A stretch of DNA of 64,000 nt from Pseudogymnoascus destructans. Taxonomy: Eukaryota > Ascomycota > Leotiomycetes > Thelebolales > Thelebolaceae. Where the stretch lies: positions 722,501 to 786,500 of the forward strand of contig NW_020167525.1 in assembly GCF_001641265.1 (NCBI RefSeq). Reading direction: 5' to 3'. The notes beneath the pieces were generated by a model. It saw only the letters and a program-made list of their open reading frames with translations, was not told the DNA's origin and made no database searches. The first letter of the stretch is position 1. Each line of letters starts with the position of its first letter. Shown here in pieces: positions 44,940-56,193 of this stretch. A program made the translations under genes and the position numbers.

Positions 44940-46453
44940 TCACTGCGTAGCAGGAGCATCCTCCGTCCCCCACCTCGTCGCCTCATCCACCCCCTCCCAC
45001 TCCTGCTCCACGTACCCCAACCTCCTCTTAACCTCCACCACCGTCTCCTCATCCCCCGTATTCTTCCCCACATTATCACTAATCTTGATCGCCGGTCTCC
45101 CCGCCGCACTGGACAGTTTAATCACAATATTCAGCGGCACGGACTTCTTCCCCGTCTTCAGATTGACAAAGTCGTTCGTGAGGAACGTTCCCACGCCGAA
45201 GGCGGGCGCGAAGCCCGCGGCCTCGGAGAGCGCTTTGTATTTTAGGCACAGCTCGATGTTGAGGGAGTCGGAGAAGACAATGGATTTCTGCTCTGTGATT
45301 CCTTGGCTATCGTAGAAGGTGCGCAGGGTTTTCACGAATGTCGCGGGGTCGCCTGAGTCCTGGCGCACGCCCGTGAAGGCCTGGGCGTATGTCATGTCCG
45401 TATCCGCGGTGTCGGTGGGTGGTGCATGAAGCGGGGGTTCCGTGGAAGCGAGGTGCGTCGCGCCGTCTGATGAAGAAGCAGTGGTGGCAGCGCTGTGCAG
45501 GGCGGAAGCGAGGCGGGGAATGGGCTTGCTGAATGCGCGGAGGAAGATGGGCGTGCCGAAGGTGTCAGTGAGGGTTATACCGAGAACGCCCTTGCCGAAG
45601 CAGCCGATCCAGTAGCTGAGCGCGGTCTCGGTGGCGTGCTCGTAGTTGTTGGTGATGGCGGCGACGCCCATGAACCATTCGTGGGCGACGGTGCCGATGG
45701 GGGGGATGCCGAAGCGCATGGCGAGGTGGACGTTGCTTGTCCCGGAGATCTTGCCAGGGAGGCCACGCTTAATGCCGTCTTTGTTGGCGCGGACGAGGCC
45801 GCGGAAGACGAGGGCTTGGGTGTGGTAGTCTCGTCTCCTCCTGGTGCCGAATTCGGAGGTGATGCAGCCGCCTTCGAGCAGACGGATGCCCTTCTCGTAT
45901 GCCTTCTCTTCTTGGCCATCATAGGACCACTCCGTGTCCACGAAGCGGAAGTAGGCTTCGCTGGTCAAGGCCAGTAACGGGATCTCGTATAATACGGTCT
46001 CAACCCATAGACCCTTGATCTCGAGCCGGAATTCACCGACATCGCTATCCTTGCCAGTATCTTCGTCCGCGACGAATGTACCTTTGATCTGCTCCCTCGG
46101 GTTCAGGCGGAAATCTTGAAGGTAGCGAAGATATGGCTCGTTCAGGTATGTACATGTCGACTTGAGGAAGCTGTACTCGTCATCTGACAGAGAGATGTTC
46201 CCGAGCTCTAGTTGTCACTGTCAGCGGTTCTTGGGGGGGCAGGGGGAGGCGACTGACTGTTAATTTGGATTTGAAGCCAGTCGAAGGCGGCCCTGGATAA
46301 CTTCTTCTCTGGCGTCCGGTTCTTGAATGCGTATGTGACCGGCACATCTGGAAAGTACTTCAAGGCCGCACATTGCATCGTGAGCTTGTACAGATCCGTG
46401 TCGAGGAACGAGATGACGCCCTCCGGGAACGCTGAGGCGCCATTGAAGTCCAT
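44940..46453 (-). CDS. NPT1: Nicotinate phosphoribosyltransferase
   Basis: It converts nicotinate and PRPP to nicotinate mononucleotide in the NAD salvage (Preiss-Handler) pathway. Exons 46453-46258 and 46207-44940 with a 50-bp intron (GTCAGT..TAG) give 487 residues. Family motifs are SFLDTDLYKLTMQCAALKYF near the N-terminus, the EFGTRRRRDYHTQALV active-site segment, SGTSNVHLAMRFGIPPIGT, and the GVRQDSGDP phosphate-binding region, followed by SLNIELCLKY and FGVGTFLTNDF. An alanine/Ser-rich insertion (SAATTASSSDGATHL) lies before the GVRQDSGDP motif. The start ATG gives MDFNGASAFPEGVISFLDTD, a usual beginning. Confidence 0.93.
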
Positions 46454-46856
46454 TTTGCGATGATCGATCTCCGCACTGCGGGGTTCTTGAAAAAAGATTA
46501 AGACTGGAGGTTGTGGAAGGGCATCCCCCTAGTTTATCTAGGTGAGTCGATAGCTATATAGTTTTATGGCCAAGCAGACGGAGACCTAATTTATAAAGGT
46601 GAATCGGTTAGTGAAACTCTCTCTTAGGCTTGTCGTTCCATCCCAGACGTTCCTTGAAGTCCCACCCACCAACCACCCACCAAGCGCACCCCACACTAAA
46701 GCCAAAAATAATCGCTTAGTCATCCATCCAACCCACCGACTTTCCCCCGAGTCCCGATTCAGGCACCGTACGCTATGGGCCGACATCGACACCGACACCG
46801 ACACTTTATAATTGAAATATTCCAAAAGTGGTGAAGGGAGTAATAAATTTGCATAG
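46454..46856. other. Divergent promoter between NPT1 and MFS gene
   Basis: A shared upstream region of the minus-strand NPT1 and the plus-strand MFS carrier. A short CGACACCGACACCGACAC repeat lies near 46783-46802. No factor site is claimed. Confidence 0.4.
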
Positions 46857-48361
46857 ATGAATTCTTCCAGCGATATTGCTATGGGTGAACTGCGTGAGCG
46901 GCACGTAGAAAGCGGGAATGCTCCTAGGGAAGAGGAGCAGGCCGCGCTGGTAATTACCCCGCGAACGGCAGATCGAGGCAAAGATGCTTGGTTGTTTCTA
47001 GCAGCTAGCACTGTTATCGAGGCTCTCGTATGGGGTTGGTTCAGAATCCTTTTTTTATGTCTCAGATTATCTTATAAATGCTAAATTGTTACATCAGGGT
47101 TCTCATTCTCATTTGGGGTGTTCCAGGACTACTATAGCACTCATGAACCCTTCGCCGGTGCAACTAACATCGCTTCCATCAGCACAACGTCTACTGTGAG
47201 TTGCCTGCTTATTATAATGTCATACTTTTTAACATAGTCTCCAGGGAATCATGTATATGGCTGGCCTACTACTTTTTCCCGCATATAAGACCTGGCCCAA
47301 ACTTGCTGACCACTCAAAATGGGTTGGGCTACCTCTCATGGCGACAGCATTAATCGCTGCCTCCTTTGCCAACAATGTGAACCACCTGCTCCTCACCCAG
47401 GGAGTTTTGTTCGCTCTTGGTGGATCAGTCGTATACTACCCAGCTCTAGTATTCGTAGACGGTTGGTTCATTGAGAGGAAGGGGTTAGCGTTTGGGATTA
47501 TGTGGGTAAGTCAGAGCTTCCTTCTGTTTCTGACACATCCCCTAACACTTGTCAAAGGGTGGCTCGGGCGCTGCCGGCCTATGCATCCCTTTCACCATCA
47601 ACTGGCTTCTGCATGCATACGGTTTCCGCAACGCGCTCAGGATATGGGCCGTGGTCATCACTGTCATATCAGCACCACTGATTTACTTCCTACGGGCACG
47701 GATACCACCTTCCCAGGCTTCGCAGCCAGTTCGCCAGGGCTTAGGATTCCTCCGAACCAAAACGTTTTGGCTCCTCCAAATGGGCCTTACCATGGAAAGC
47801 CTGGGGTACTTCATCCCGAGCATCTACTTGCCGACTTTTGCACGTTCTCTTGGCTACAGCCCATCAATCGGCACGCTTCTTGTTGCCCTCGTAAACGCAG
47901 CGTCTGTGCCGAGTACGATCTTACTGGGGATGCTGATCGACCGCTTCCACGTGACGACTGTGGTTATCATCAGCACTGTTGGCGCTGTGCTCTCCGTCTT
48001 CCTGTTTTGGGGGTTCTCAGATGCCCTCCCGTTGCTGATTGTATTTAGCATCTTGTATGGTTTATTCGCTGGAGGGTTTGTCACCACCATTTCCGGCATC
48101 GTCAAGGCAGTGAAAGGCCTCGATGAAACGACGGATGTTGGCATACTGCTTGGGATTTTGTCCGCTGGGAGGGGTATTGGAGCTGTGGCTTCTGGGCCAC
48201 TGAGTGAAGCACTGCTCAGCTCTAGGCCGTGGCAAGGCAAGGCCAGTCTAGGGTATGGAACTGGATATGGCGGATTGATCGTGTTCACCGGGATCACTGC
48301 GGCAGTGGGCGGAGTGAGTTTCCTTGGAAAGCGACTGGGCTGGATGAAAGAGAAGGTTTAG
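46857..48361 (+). CDS. MFS transporter, monocarboxylate-porter type
   Basis: Exons 46857-47034, 47098-47195, 47245-47505 and 47558-48361 give 446 residues. After a polar N-terminal tail (about 45 residues) come about 12 predicted membrane helices, the first around WLFLAASTVIEALVWGFSFS. FGVFQDYYSTHEPFAG resembles the conserved start of fungal MCH/MCT-like carriers, and GGSVVYYPALVFVDGWFIER is the typical loop after the fourth helix. LGMLIDRFHV matches the family's mid-protein cytosolic loop. Substrate is unknown; yeast relatives carry riboflavin or unknown acids. All introns are phase-consistent, so the gene looks intact. Confidence 0.85.
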
Positions 48362-48772
48362 CTGCGCATTTTTTAGCTGCCTCTATGTGTGCGTGAGCAT
48401 GGTTATGAGTTATGAGTTATGAGTTATGAGAGATGATGGGAGGGGGCCGATGAAAGATGAGAGGGTGTATGGGTTTTGAGTGGCGTTTTGGTACATTTGA
48501 AAATACTCGAGCAAATAATATGACAATATTCGACTTATATTCACAGAAGAATTTCCCGGCCTTGGGTAGGTTTGCTGGCGCTCGTTTTTACATAGCCATA
48601 AGGTAGCGAGCACGTTGTTGGTTCCTGCACCTCCGTTGTTAAACCCTGGTAGTGGCTGTGCTAGCCTTGCATATAGGAAGGTGAGGCGCTTAGAAAGTGA
48701 TCGCTACTACATAGGACATATATGTATCTCTCTTTTACCGAACTTCTCTAATTATCTGTCTTTGTATAATCT
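48362..48772. other. 3' flank of MFS gene
   Basis: GAGTTAT repeats (48406-48428) follow the stop, then non-coding sequence. Nothing else is supported. Confidence 0.4.
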
Positions 48773-49864
48773 ATGGCACAAATCGGTTTAATGCTCGGCG
48801 TCGCCGGTGGTGCCGCAAAACTCCCTATCGCATTATACAGCATCGCAGGCGCCATCGGAACAGCATGAGTAGAAGTACGCACCTTTGCTTCAAACGCTAG
48901 CTCACTTGCTCAAGTTCTTACAAGTCTGAGTGATGCTTTGGTGACGAAGGACCCAATTTCGCCCCAGGCAAAGACGATTGCTGATGGCCTGATTACGCTT
49001 TGCTATACTGGACGATAGCAATAAGCTTCTCAAGAAGCTTCGGCCGTTAGTGCTCAAAAGCGGTTTATACTCCGAATACTTTGGGTATTTGAGAAATCTA
49101 AATTTGCTACACATGTGGAGCCTTTGGAAGCCCTAAGGAGTACTTTGTCATAGGCACGGTCAACTACTCCGAGGGCGTTACTTCAAATAGGCCAAGGGAT
49201 ATTCAGTAAGAAATACCGAGTACTTCTATTTAACTATAGTTCTAACCTCACAATAGAATTTCATTGCGACTCCAGCTTCAGAACATAGCATCAGAAGAGG
49301 TGCAGAACGGAAACCGTGTACATCAAAATGTTTCTCGCCTCATGCAAAGAGAAAGCCGCCTTTTGACGGGGAATCCTCTCAAAGCACCTCAAGGAGGCCA
49401 GCCTTTAAGTCTACGGATAATTCCAAATGGCAACAGGAATAGCGAAGAAGATGAATTGCAATCTATAGACCCAGGGCTCGTCTCGCTCTCACTTGAGCCT
49501 GCCGAAGTTAGCCATTATCGTTCTCTCGAAAAATGCTGGGGACGACGAGGAAGCTGAGGAGGAAGTCGAGAGAGAATTTGGCATTGAAGAACTAGATATC
49601 GTTACCCCTTACTTGGAAATTTCATTGCTACAGCGGCACACGATTCAGTTTGCGACACTTGTTCTCCGAGCGGAAGAGAATAGAGCTGAAGATACCAATA
49701 CACCTAATGATCAACCGTCTAGCAACTCGGAAAATCCAGAGTTACCAGACCAGCAGCAGCGTGTTTCTAACTCAGAGGCTGCTTCGGCGATTATAGAAAA
49801 CGCACCTGCTACAGAAGCTGAAATAATCGATGAGGCACACCCTATATCATATCCTGTGCGGTGA
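48773..49864 (+). pseudogene. Remnant of a STAND-associated N-terminal domain gene
   Basis: From the ATG at 48773 the reading MAQIGLMLGVAGGAAKLPIA, then ALYSIAGAIGT, hits a TGA near 48867 where Gly is expected. It continues with FASNASSLAQVLTSLSDAL and IADGLITLCYT, then shifts frame at about 49010 to DDSNKLLKKLRPLVLKSGL. This is the helical fungal N-terminal domain found before NACHT, zinc-finger and other modules. Farther on, an acidic segment (about 49264-49864) with QSIDPGLVSLSLEPAE and EREFGIEELDIVTPYLE shows another shift. Several breaks make it non-functional. Confidence 0.6.
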
Positions 49865-50240
49865 TGGTGAAGGTGACACCGCCTTCGAGAAGGTCGCCTA
49901 TGGCTTCAAGCTTTGCCTCGATGTTTCCAGTCGACCTAAATAGAGAGGTGTTATGCTGACTGTTTGGGAATATAGCAAATATCTTCCGGCCAGTCTGGCC
50001 AACTATTCCTGATAGCCCATCTGCAGCGTCTGCCATAATTATTAAGGGCCTACGATGGAGAAGGAGATAGGGATAGACGCGAGACGTACCGAAATGCAGG
50101 CGACTGAGCGAGTATTTCAGGGTCAACATCAACTGAATGGTGAAGTTTTGCGCTTCATGTGCTATACTCGCTATCAAGTCCCTCCGAAGCTTTGAGGCAT
50201 CGGACAGTTTTGCTTCGCAATACGGACACCTCCTATACAC
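49842..50240 (-). CDS. Hypothetical protein, convergent with the STAND remnant
   Basis: A 132-residue frame, MYRRCPYCEAKLSDASKLRR onward, ending GGVTFTITAQDMI. CPYC alone does not make a zinc finger. A GTACGT near 50083-50088 on this strand could be a splice donor, so the structure may differ. No family is recognised, and it overlaps the end of the pseudogene on the other strand by 23 bp. Confidence 0.3.
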   Translation of the reverse strand: MYRRCPYCEAKLSDASKLRRDLIASIAHEAQNFTIQLMLTLKYSLSRLHFGTSRVYPYLLLHRRPLIIMADAADGLSGIVGQTGRKIFAIFPNSQHNTSLFRSTGNIEAKLEAIGDLLEGGVTFTITAQDMI

Positions 50241-51138
50241 GGACTTATGGCCAGCTTAGCGTCACAGTCGGGCCATGCGCGGGGTTCAAATGTACAACAC
50301 TCGCATGGCTTGAACCTGTGTGGAGTTGTGGGGGTTGTGTCCAACATGGGCGCCCTGTCTCGTAATCGTGGAAGTATTTACTGTATTCATGCCAGTTACC
50401 CTAGGCGGCACAGTTTCCACAGAGCGCATATCCAAAGCCAATATCTGAGCTCTGAGCTCCCCGAACCAGGGTTTGTTGTTTCTGCCGTATCGTTCCTGAT
50501 GATCGTTATTGTAGATGGGTAGTCACGTCGTTAGTCACATTACCCCTGGCATAGGTCACGTAGCACAACAGTGTGGTTTCAACCAACCTCGGTGGGTTTT
50601 GATGTCCCACCAAAGTTTAAACTTGTTTTGGACGCGTCTCTTGAATCTTGAAAATATACAAATGTATGTTGAGGATGCATCCAAAATCAATGCGGACGAT
50701 CAAGGATATGGGCGAAGGATCAAGCGGGGGACGCTATAAGATGACACGATCAAGGTCCAGGATCAGGTACGTTTTTGGCTCGTCAAAGCTCGCAACGGCC
50801 TCGCAACGGCCCTACTACTCCCGGCTTTTTACGACTGTGTGGGTGTTCGGCATGCGAGCGGGCGTGGGGAATCCTTCTGATACTCCTGATCCAGAAGGTC
50901 GTCAGTTGATAGGGTGGTCATCCAACTCATTCATAGTGATGATCCATACTACGGCAGCTAGTTGCTGTCGCGGGGTAAGGTTATATTTTGTCTCTGCTAA
51001 GGTCCCAGTCAGCCAGAGCTACTTGGAAGGTTCCAGGGGCTTCTGTTTATAAGACTATGGTAGGTCCTCTTTAAGCTTTTCGTTTTGTCAGACCCTCCAA
51101 TTCTTGCTCTCTTCATTGTTAAGAAGACATAATACAAG
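50241..51138. other. Region upstream of GH76 gene
   Basis: Only short unrelated frames are present. The right end (51050-51138) is pyrimidine-rich and likely the GH76 promoter and 5' UTR. No repeat or RNA gene is recognised. Confidence 0.4.
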
Positions 51139-52743
51139 ATGCCTCATCCCAGAAGCTTGACATTAATTGCCCCACTCATTGCCGTGCTTGACACAGCGTT
51201 GGCGCTCCCTCAACCTTTCAGTCCAAATGTTAGAAATGGAGGGACAAAGCTCGTGTCTCGGGACCTAGAGACCCTTGGAGAAGCATTTCCAGCCATGGTC
51301 GATGCCCTCGATGTTATGCAGTCTCAATATTGGAGCTCCAATACTTGGCCAACGGGGATTGACTGGACTTCAGCGGTGACCAGCACGCACGTCTCTGCAG
51401 CCCTGACTGAAATGGCCATGTATGATGCAGGTACTTACAGCGGTGATATCAGCAAATATTTCTCACAAATTGTTTCCTTTTACGGCGGCGAAAATGTGGA
51501 ATCGCTACGAGCACAGAAATTCGATGATCAGGAATGGGTAGTTCTGGAATGGTTGGAAGCCATCAAGTTCATCAATGTATACTCCAGTATTGACTCGACG
51601 TTCGACGGCCAGCAACATCTTGGAGACTTTGCGCATCGTTCTCGTATTTTCTGGGATCTGGCTTCGAAGGGATACGACACCAAGTTGTGCGGTGGCGGGA
51701 TGGTCTGGACTGATACACTCACGCCGTATAAAAACGCCATCACCAACGAGCTTTACCTCTCAGCCAGTATTTCCATGTATCTTTATTTCCCAGGAGACGA
51801 CAATCGAAGCCCTTACTCGGAGCCTGGGAAAGCCTATGATCCTTCTGAGGCACTCGCCCAAATGCCAGCACACGATGAGAGGTATCTTAATGCTGCCATC
51901 GAAGAGTACAAATGGCTCTCAACGAGCAACATGAAGAATTCACAGGGGCTGTATACAGATGGATTTCACATCACTGGTTGGACTAGCCCAGACAACATCG
52001 GGACCGGGAAATGCGATTCACGAGATGAGAGCGTCTACACCTACAACCAAGGCGTCATCCTCTCAGGACTTCGCGGCCTATGGGATGCGACAGGCAGCAC
52101 AGACTATCTCTCCGACGGCTACACTCTCATAAAGGACGTTATCGCAGCTACAGGCTGGGTCTCCCCAACCGAGCAAACAAACACCTGGTCCGGCCTTGGC
52201 AGCAACGGCATCCTGCAAGAAACCTGCGACGCCGACGGCAGCTGCAGTCAGGACAGTCAGAACTTCAAGGGGATCTTCTTCCACCATCTCACACTGTTCT
52301 GCCAGCCAATCGCGCTTAGCAGGAAGGAGACTGTTATCTTCAATGGCACAGAGGCGCAGGCTCAGGCCCATCAGGAGGTCTGCAACGGGTACCAGCCGTG
52401 GATCTTGCATAATGCGCAAGCGGCTTATAGCACGCGCAATTCGAATGGGAAGTATGGTGGTTGGTGGAATGCCGGGGCAACTGCGGCTGCATTAAAGGCT
52501 GAGAGCACGCCTGTGCAGCCTTCAGGGGCTGCGGACGTGAGGAATAAAGGAATCCCGCTGAACAAGGCGTGGCGCCTGTCAGGCAACCCGCTTGTGTCGG
52601 AACAAGGAATGAGCCTGGTTGAAAATACGGCGGCAGCAGACCCAAATGATAGTGGTAGGGGCAGGACGGTGGAGACTCAAAGTGGGGGGCTTGCTTTGAT
52701 GGGGAGTTTAGTGCAGGTGTTGGAGCTGCTAAGTAGGTTATAG
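51139..52743 (+). CDS. GH76 family alpha-1,6-mannanase (Dcw1/Dfg5-like), secreted
   Basis: A single-exon gene of 534 residues. The hydrophobic signal peptide is LTLIAPLIAVLDTALALPQP. The catalytic (alpha/alpha)6 domain contains ALTEMAMYDAGTYSGD, the acidic pair in KFDDQEWVVLEWLEAIKF that serves as the GH76 active site, GGMVWTDTLTPYKNAITNEL, TDGFHITGW and VYTYNQGVILSGLRGLWDAT. Family members cut or transfer alpha-1,6-mannan and help cross-link GPI proteins to the cell wall. The C-terminus has a Ser/Gly region then a moderately hydrophobic LALMGSLVQVLELLSRL, compatible with but not proof of a GPI signal. It is intact and intronless. Confidence 0.9.
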   Translation: MPHPRSLTLIAPLIAVLDTALALPQPFSPNVRNGGTKLVSRDLETLGEAFPAMVDALDVMQSQYWSSNTWPTGIDWTSAVTSTHVSAALTEMAMYDAGTYSGDISKYFSQIVSFYGGENVESLRAQKFDDQEWVVLEWLEAIKFINVYSSIDSTFDGQQHLGDFAHRSRIFWDLASKGYDTKLCGGGMVWTDTLTPYKNAITNELYLSASISMYLYFPGDDNRSPYSEPGKAYDPSEALAQMPAHDERYLNAAIEEYKWLSTSNMKNSQGLYTDGFHITGWTSPDNIGTGKCDSRDESVYTYNQGVILSGLRGLWDATGSTDYLSDGYTLIKDVIAATGWVSPTEQTNTWSGLGSNGILQETCDADGSCSQDSQNFKGIFFHHLTLFCQPIALSRKETVIFNGTEAQAQAHQEVCNGYQPWILHNAQAAYSTRNSNGKYGGWWNAGATAAALKAESTPVQPSGAADVRNKGIPLNKAWRLSGNPLVSEQGMSLVENTAAADPNDSGRGRTVETQSGGLALMGSLVQVLELLSRL

Positions 52744-52943
52744 GCAATATGGCTGAAGCGTTGGAAAGCAAGTTAAGTAAGTATGGCTATATAACTTAAG
52801 CTTATATGAGCTCAACATCTATTTTAAATATTGAATCAAATCCTTTATCACCACCGAGGTCTTCAGTCTCCCACTTCTCATCTTCGCCAGACTCCAACGC
52901 AACCCAAGCATCAATCAAAAACCAACCCCTCCAATACCGTCAC

Positions 52944-53757
52944 TCACGCCCACCCCCAATCCAGCACCCGCCCAAACGGCGACGCCTCCGAAAGCGACCC
53001 TTCCCCCAACCCCACCGCCTGCCAATCCACCCCATCATCCTCCTCAAACCCCCCCTCCCGGCCCACCATCGCATCCCAATACTCCCCCACCCCCAGCAAC
53101 GGCAACTCACACGTCTGAAATCCACCCCCCTCCTCACAAGCAGGCGGTTCACTCGCCGCCTCGCCCGTCTCCCTCTCTCCCTCTCTACCGCTCCTCAATA
53201 CACCTCCACCCCCCATGCTGTCCCTTAACTCCTCGAGTGATCTCAACCTGCTCATCTGCGCTAATAGCTGATTCACCACTTTCGCGGCGTCGAGTTGCTT
53301 CTCGAGATCTGCGACGCGGGATTGGAGGGCGAGGAAGCGCTCGGTGCGGTGGTAGCGGAAGGCGCGTTGGGAGGTGCGGTTTTGGGATTTGAGGCGTTGC
53401 TGCGGGGGTGGGTTAGTTTGTGTGATTGGATGGGGGGAGGGGAGGGATGGCAAGGAATGAGGGGACGGGGATACATACTGAGATGGGTCCATGGGAGGTG
53501 TCCTGGGAGGTGGAGGATTCGGAGCGAGGGGACCCGACCGTGCGGCGCCGGCGGTGGGAGGGGTGCTGGGGATTGGGATTTTGGGCGGTGGGGTTGTTTG
53601 GGGGGGGGGCGGGGGATGTGTTGGGAGAGGGATAGGTGGTGAGTGCGTCGGTGAAAAGACTGTTGTCGAAGGGGATTCGGAGGGACTTCCGACTTGAGAG
53701 TTGTTGCTGCTGTCGAAAGCTAGTTCTTCTCGTTGAGTCCAGGTTGAAAGCTGTAGC
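52944..53757 (-). CDS. bZIP transcription factor (Yap-like basic region)
   Basis: Exons 53757-53479 and 53399-52944 with a 79-bp intron (GTATGT..CAG) give 244 residues. The basic region is RLKSQNRTSQRAFRYHRTER, close to the fungal Yap/AP-1 pattern QNRxxQRAFR, followed by a leucine-zipper-like FLALQSRVADLEKQLD and NQLLAQMSRL. The N-terminus is Ser/Pro-rich with an HRRRRTVGSPRSESS patch before the bZIP. Upstream in-frame ATGs at 53790 and 53802 are possible starts. A read-through frame without the intron is also open, but its N-terminal part is a poly-Pro shadow. Target genes are unknown. Confidence 0.75.
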
Positions 53758-54251
53758 CATGGGTAGTCTTGAGAGGCCATGTGTACTCATATCAACATGC
53801 AAAATCGTCGGAAAATGAGGTTCCGCCGGCGCGGACGTTTGTCTTTGGTTATTTTCAAAAGGGTATTTACTTACTTAGTAATCAACTCCGGATGATCAGG
53901 ATTGCGGATGAGGCGGGAATAATTAGGTAAGGGGGTAGGTGTAGGCAAGGAGGAGCGTTGGAGAAGTGGTGATAGGGGTGATGCGGCCCTTACTTCCTCG
54001 CTGGGTCGATGCTCGTGCAACCCTTCTCCAGAACTATCTTATATAAAGTTTGTCTTCTCCGATGTGAGAAGAAGAAGTTTTTCCAGAAGCTCTCATTATC
54101 ATATCACCTCCATAAAGCCGAATACTTCCTCCAGCTATTCTCCCAGTCTCACATCAACTTTATACAGCCAGCTCTCTTTCCAAAAACTCCCAACTCCACG
54201 CTCAAACTCCCTTAAAAACAACCCCTAAAACAACTCAATCTCGATTCTAAA
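53758..54251. other. Divergent promoter region, bZIP and secreted protein
   Basis: It lies between the two divergent genes. The right half is AT-richer and holds the TATA element listed next. Confidence 0.45.
54040..54047 (+). promoter_or_regulatory. TATA box of the small secreted protein gene
   Basis: TATATAAA, 205 bp upstream of the ATG at 54252, in the right orientation. The long pyrimidine-rich leader after it (54090-54250) fits a fungal 5' UTR. This is inference from position and sequence only. Confidence 0.45.
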
Positions 54252-54683
54252 ATGGCCAAGCTATCCACCCACTCTTTCGCCCTCCTCGCTTTCGCCACAA
54301 CCCTCATCAGTGCTCCCGTAGCAGACTCCACCAACCCCCCCAGCCTCAATTCCCTCAATCTCACCACCCGCGCGGACCTAAACACCTGCAGCACCGTCCA
54401 ACTAACCCGTTCCAACATCCTCTTGGGAATAAACTACCTCATCTCTCTCGGCAACACGCCCTGCGTCGTCGGACAAGAAAGCGTGGTCTTCGTGACGAAG
54501 GGGGATGTAGCGATCACAGGGTATAATGGGCTTATGGGCGGGGAAACGTCGGCGCCGTGTCATGATGTGGGAATCGCGGCGAGGTGGATTATGAATCATT
54601 GTGCGTTGGCGCCGTTGGCATTTGGGGGGACGACGACGGCGATTGGGAAGAAGGAGGTGGTTATTCGGGTTAGGAAGGCGTAG
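54252..54683 (+). CDS. Small secreted four-cysteine protein, unknown
   Basis: A 143-residue, intronless frame. The N-terminus KLSTHSFALLAFATTLISAP is a clear signal peptide. The mature part has four cysteines (NTCSTV, TPCVVG, APCHDV, NHCALA), enough for two disulfides, and GINYLISLGNTPCVV and VVFVTKGDVAITGYNG as its most structured-looking segments. The size, secretion and Cys pattern fit an effector-like or Ecp2-like secreted protein, but I cannot assign a family. It stands apart from its neighbours in function. Confidence 0.7.
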   Translation: MAKLSTHSFALLAFATTLISAPVADSTNPPSLNSLNLTTRADLNTCSTVQLTRSNILLGINYLISLGNTPCVVGQESVVFVTKGDVAITGYNGLMGGETSAPCHDVGIAARWIMNHCALAPLAFGGTTTAIGKKEVVIRVRKA

Positions 54684-54846
54684 GGGTTGGTGAGTTAGTG
54701 GAGGGTGGCATTGTGGATTTTGATAGATGGATCTTCAAATAAAAGTCATTCTCTGTTTAGTTTGAAGTTGCGGATGTTGATTCCTTGTAGAACCAGAGCG
54801 GGCTAAAACCCACTGTGCCCCTATTTACAATCCACGGCACCATATC

Positions 54847-55259
54847 CTAAGCAGCCGAAGCCGCCGAAATGGTCAATCCATTATCAGACTTGAAATTAAC
54901 ATGATACACCACTGGCGGTTCCGCAACCAGAGACTTCACAATCACCCCCAGTGCCGCATAGTCGGCTCCTGACTTCTCGAACCGATGGTGCGACTCGATG
55001 GTATCCCAATCTGGACGGTGCGTCAGTCACACAATTCGGCACGTTGCACAAGGACCGGGCCTCAGCTCGGGAAAGAGGGGTGGGGGGGTGTACTCAAGAG
55101 CATCTGGACGTTGTCCGGTGACTCAACCCAGCGTCCCCAGGCGAGCTGCAGGAAGCCGAGTTGGCGCTCTAGGAGGCGGGTGAATTCGGGCATTTGGTCT
55201 TCGATGGAGATGTTGGATTTGAATTTGACTTGGACGATTTCGGTGATTGGTTGGGACAT
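54847..55259 (-). CDS. Dabb (stress-response A/B barrel) domain protein
   Basis: Exons 55259-55094 and 55010-54847 with an 83-bp intron (GTACAC..CAG) give 109 residues. It starts MSQPITEIVQVKFKSNISIE, with later WGRWVESPDNVQMLLNWDTI and HHRFEKSGADYAAL, the layout of small fungal dimeric alpha/beta-barrel proteins. Such proteins are linked to stress or act as small enzymes; no catalytic role can be fixed here. Without splicing the frame ends early at LLSTPPHPSFPS, which I judge to be intron sequence. Confidence 0.7.
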
Positions 55260-56193
55260 GGTGGGGAGGGTGGGATTGGTGTTACTGTGAGGGTGTGTGA
55301 GGCTCGCTGGCGGTGGTGCGGTGGGTGATAGGATGTGAAGCTTGCTAGCGGTGCTGCATTGGGTGATGAGAGGTGAGGCTTGCTGGCAATGTATCAGAAG
55401 AAGAGGGTAATTTGCTAGTGAAGAGGAGGGCAATTGATCTTGTCGTTGGAGGGGAATCTGTTGACTTTATATAGTTGCTCGATAGTTCTTGCCCAACACT
55501 CTTGGTTACGGCAGGTAAAGGGGTGCAACATATAAGTCCCTTGTAGACCTACAGGATACAAACTCGTGATACACTATAGTCTTGAGCTCAACTCCATACA
55601 GACCATTGAGTGAGAACCGCTGAACGGTTACTTACTCTCTCTTGCTCATCTTGGCACTTGGTTAGAACACAGAGCTAAGCCATCTTTCGCATAGTTGTGT
55701 CCTTGTGGACGGGCGGTGAAAAACAGTACGCTGAACTAGGGTTTGGATCCAAGTGAGTTTTTGATGTGATTGGATTTTGTTCTGGATAGTGCTGACATCA
55801 GAATAGCGCGCGGTCTCGTGCTGTGCTTAGTCGTCAGCTTGGATGGACTCCGAAGAGGACGAAGGGAGATTTTGTGGGGAGTTTTAAGGAGGAGGTGGAG
55901 GGTGTTGCGGCGGAGTTTAAGAAGGCATGATTGTTGCGGGGGTGGTATCTTGGGTGTAGTATTGGGGAGAATTACATATCTCGGTGTTTTACATTGGAGG
56001 GGGTTTGAAATTATGGCGCTTTGGGGGAGGCATCTACCCCATGGGATACACCAGTATATGAAAAGATTTGAGTAGCGACTAATATTACCTTCTGAGCTGA
56101 GTTGCTGACCACATACTATCTATTCAACCACCATCTCCAAAACGAGCTCAAACCCAAAATATCTCATCCACAACATCACCCCTTACAAAACCT
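55260..56193. other. Upstream of Dabb gene; no gene supported
   Basis: The first 200 bp should be the promoter. 55310-55400 holds an imperfect GAGGCTTGCTGGC / GAAGCTTGCTAGC direct repeat. 55770-56075 has an open frame of low complexity with no recognisable domain. Confidence 0.4.

Noticed and set aside
52944..53780. Intronless model of the bZIP gene
   Set aside because: The open frame exists, but its N-terminal half is a poly-Pro shadow; the spliced model has a good GTATGT donor and keeps a sensible Ser-rich N-terminus.
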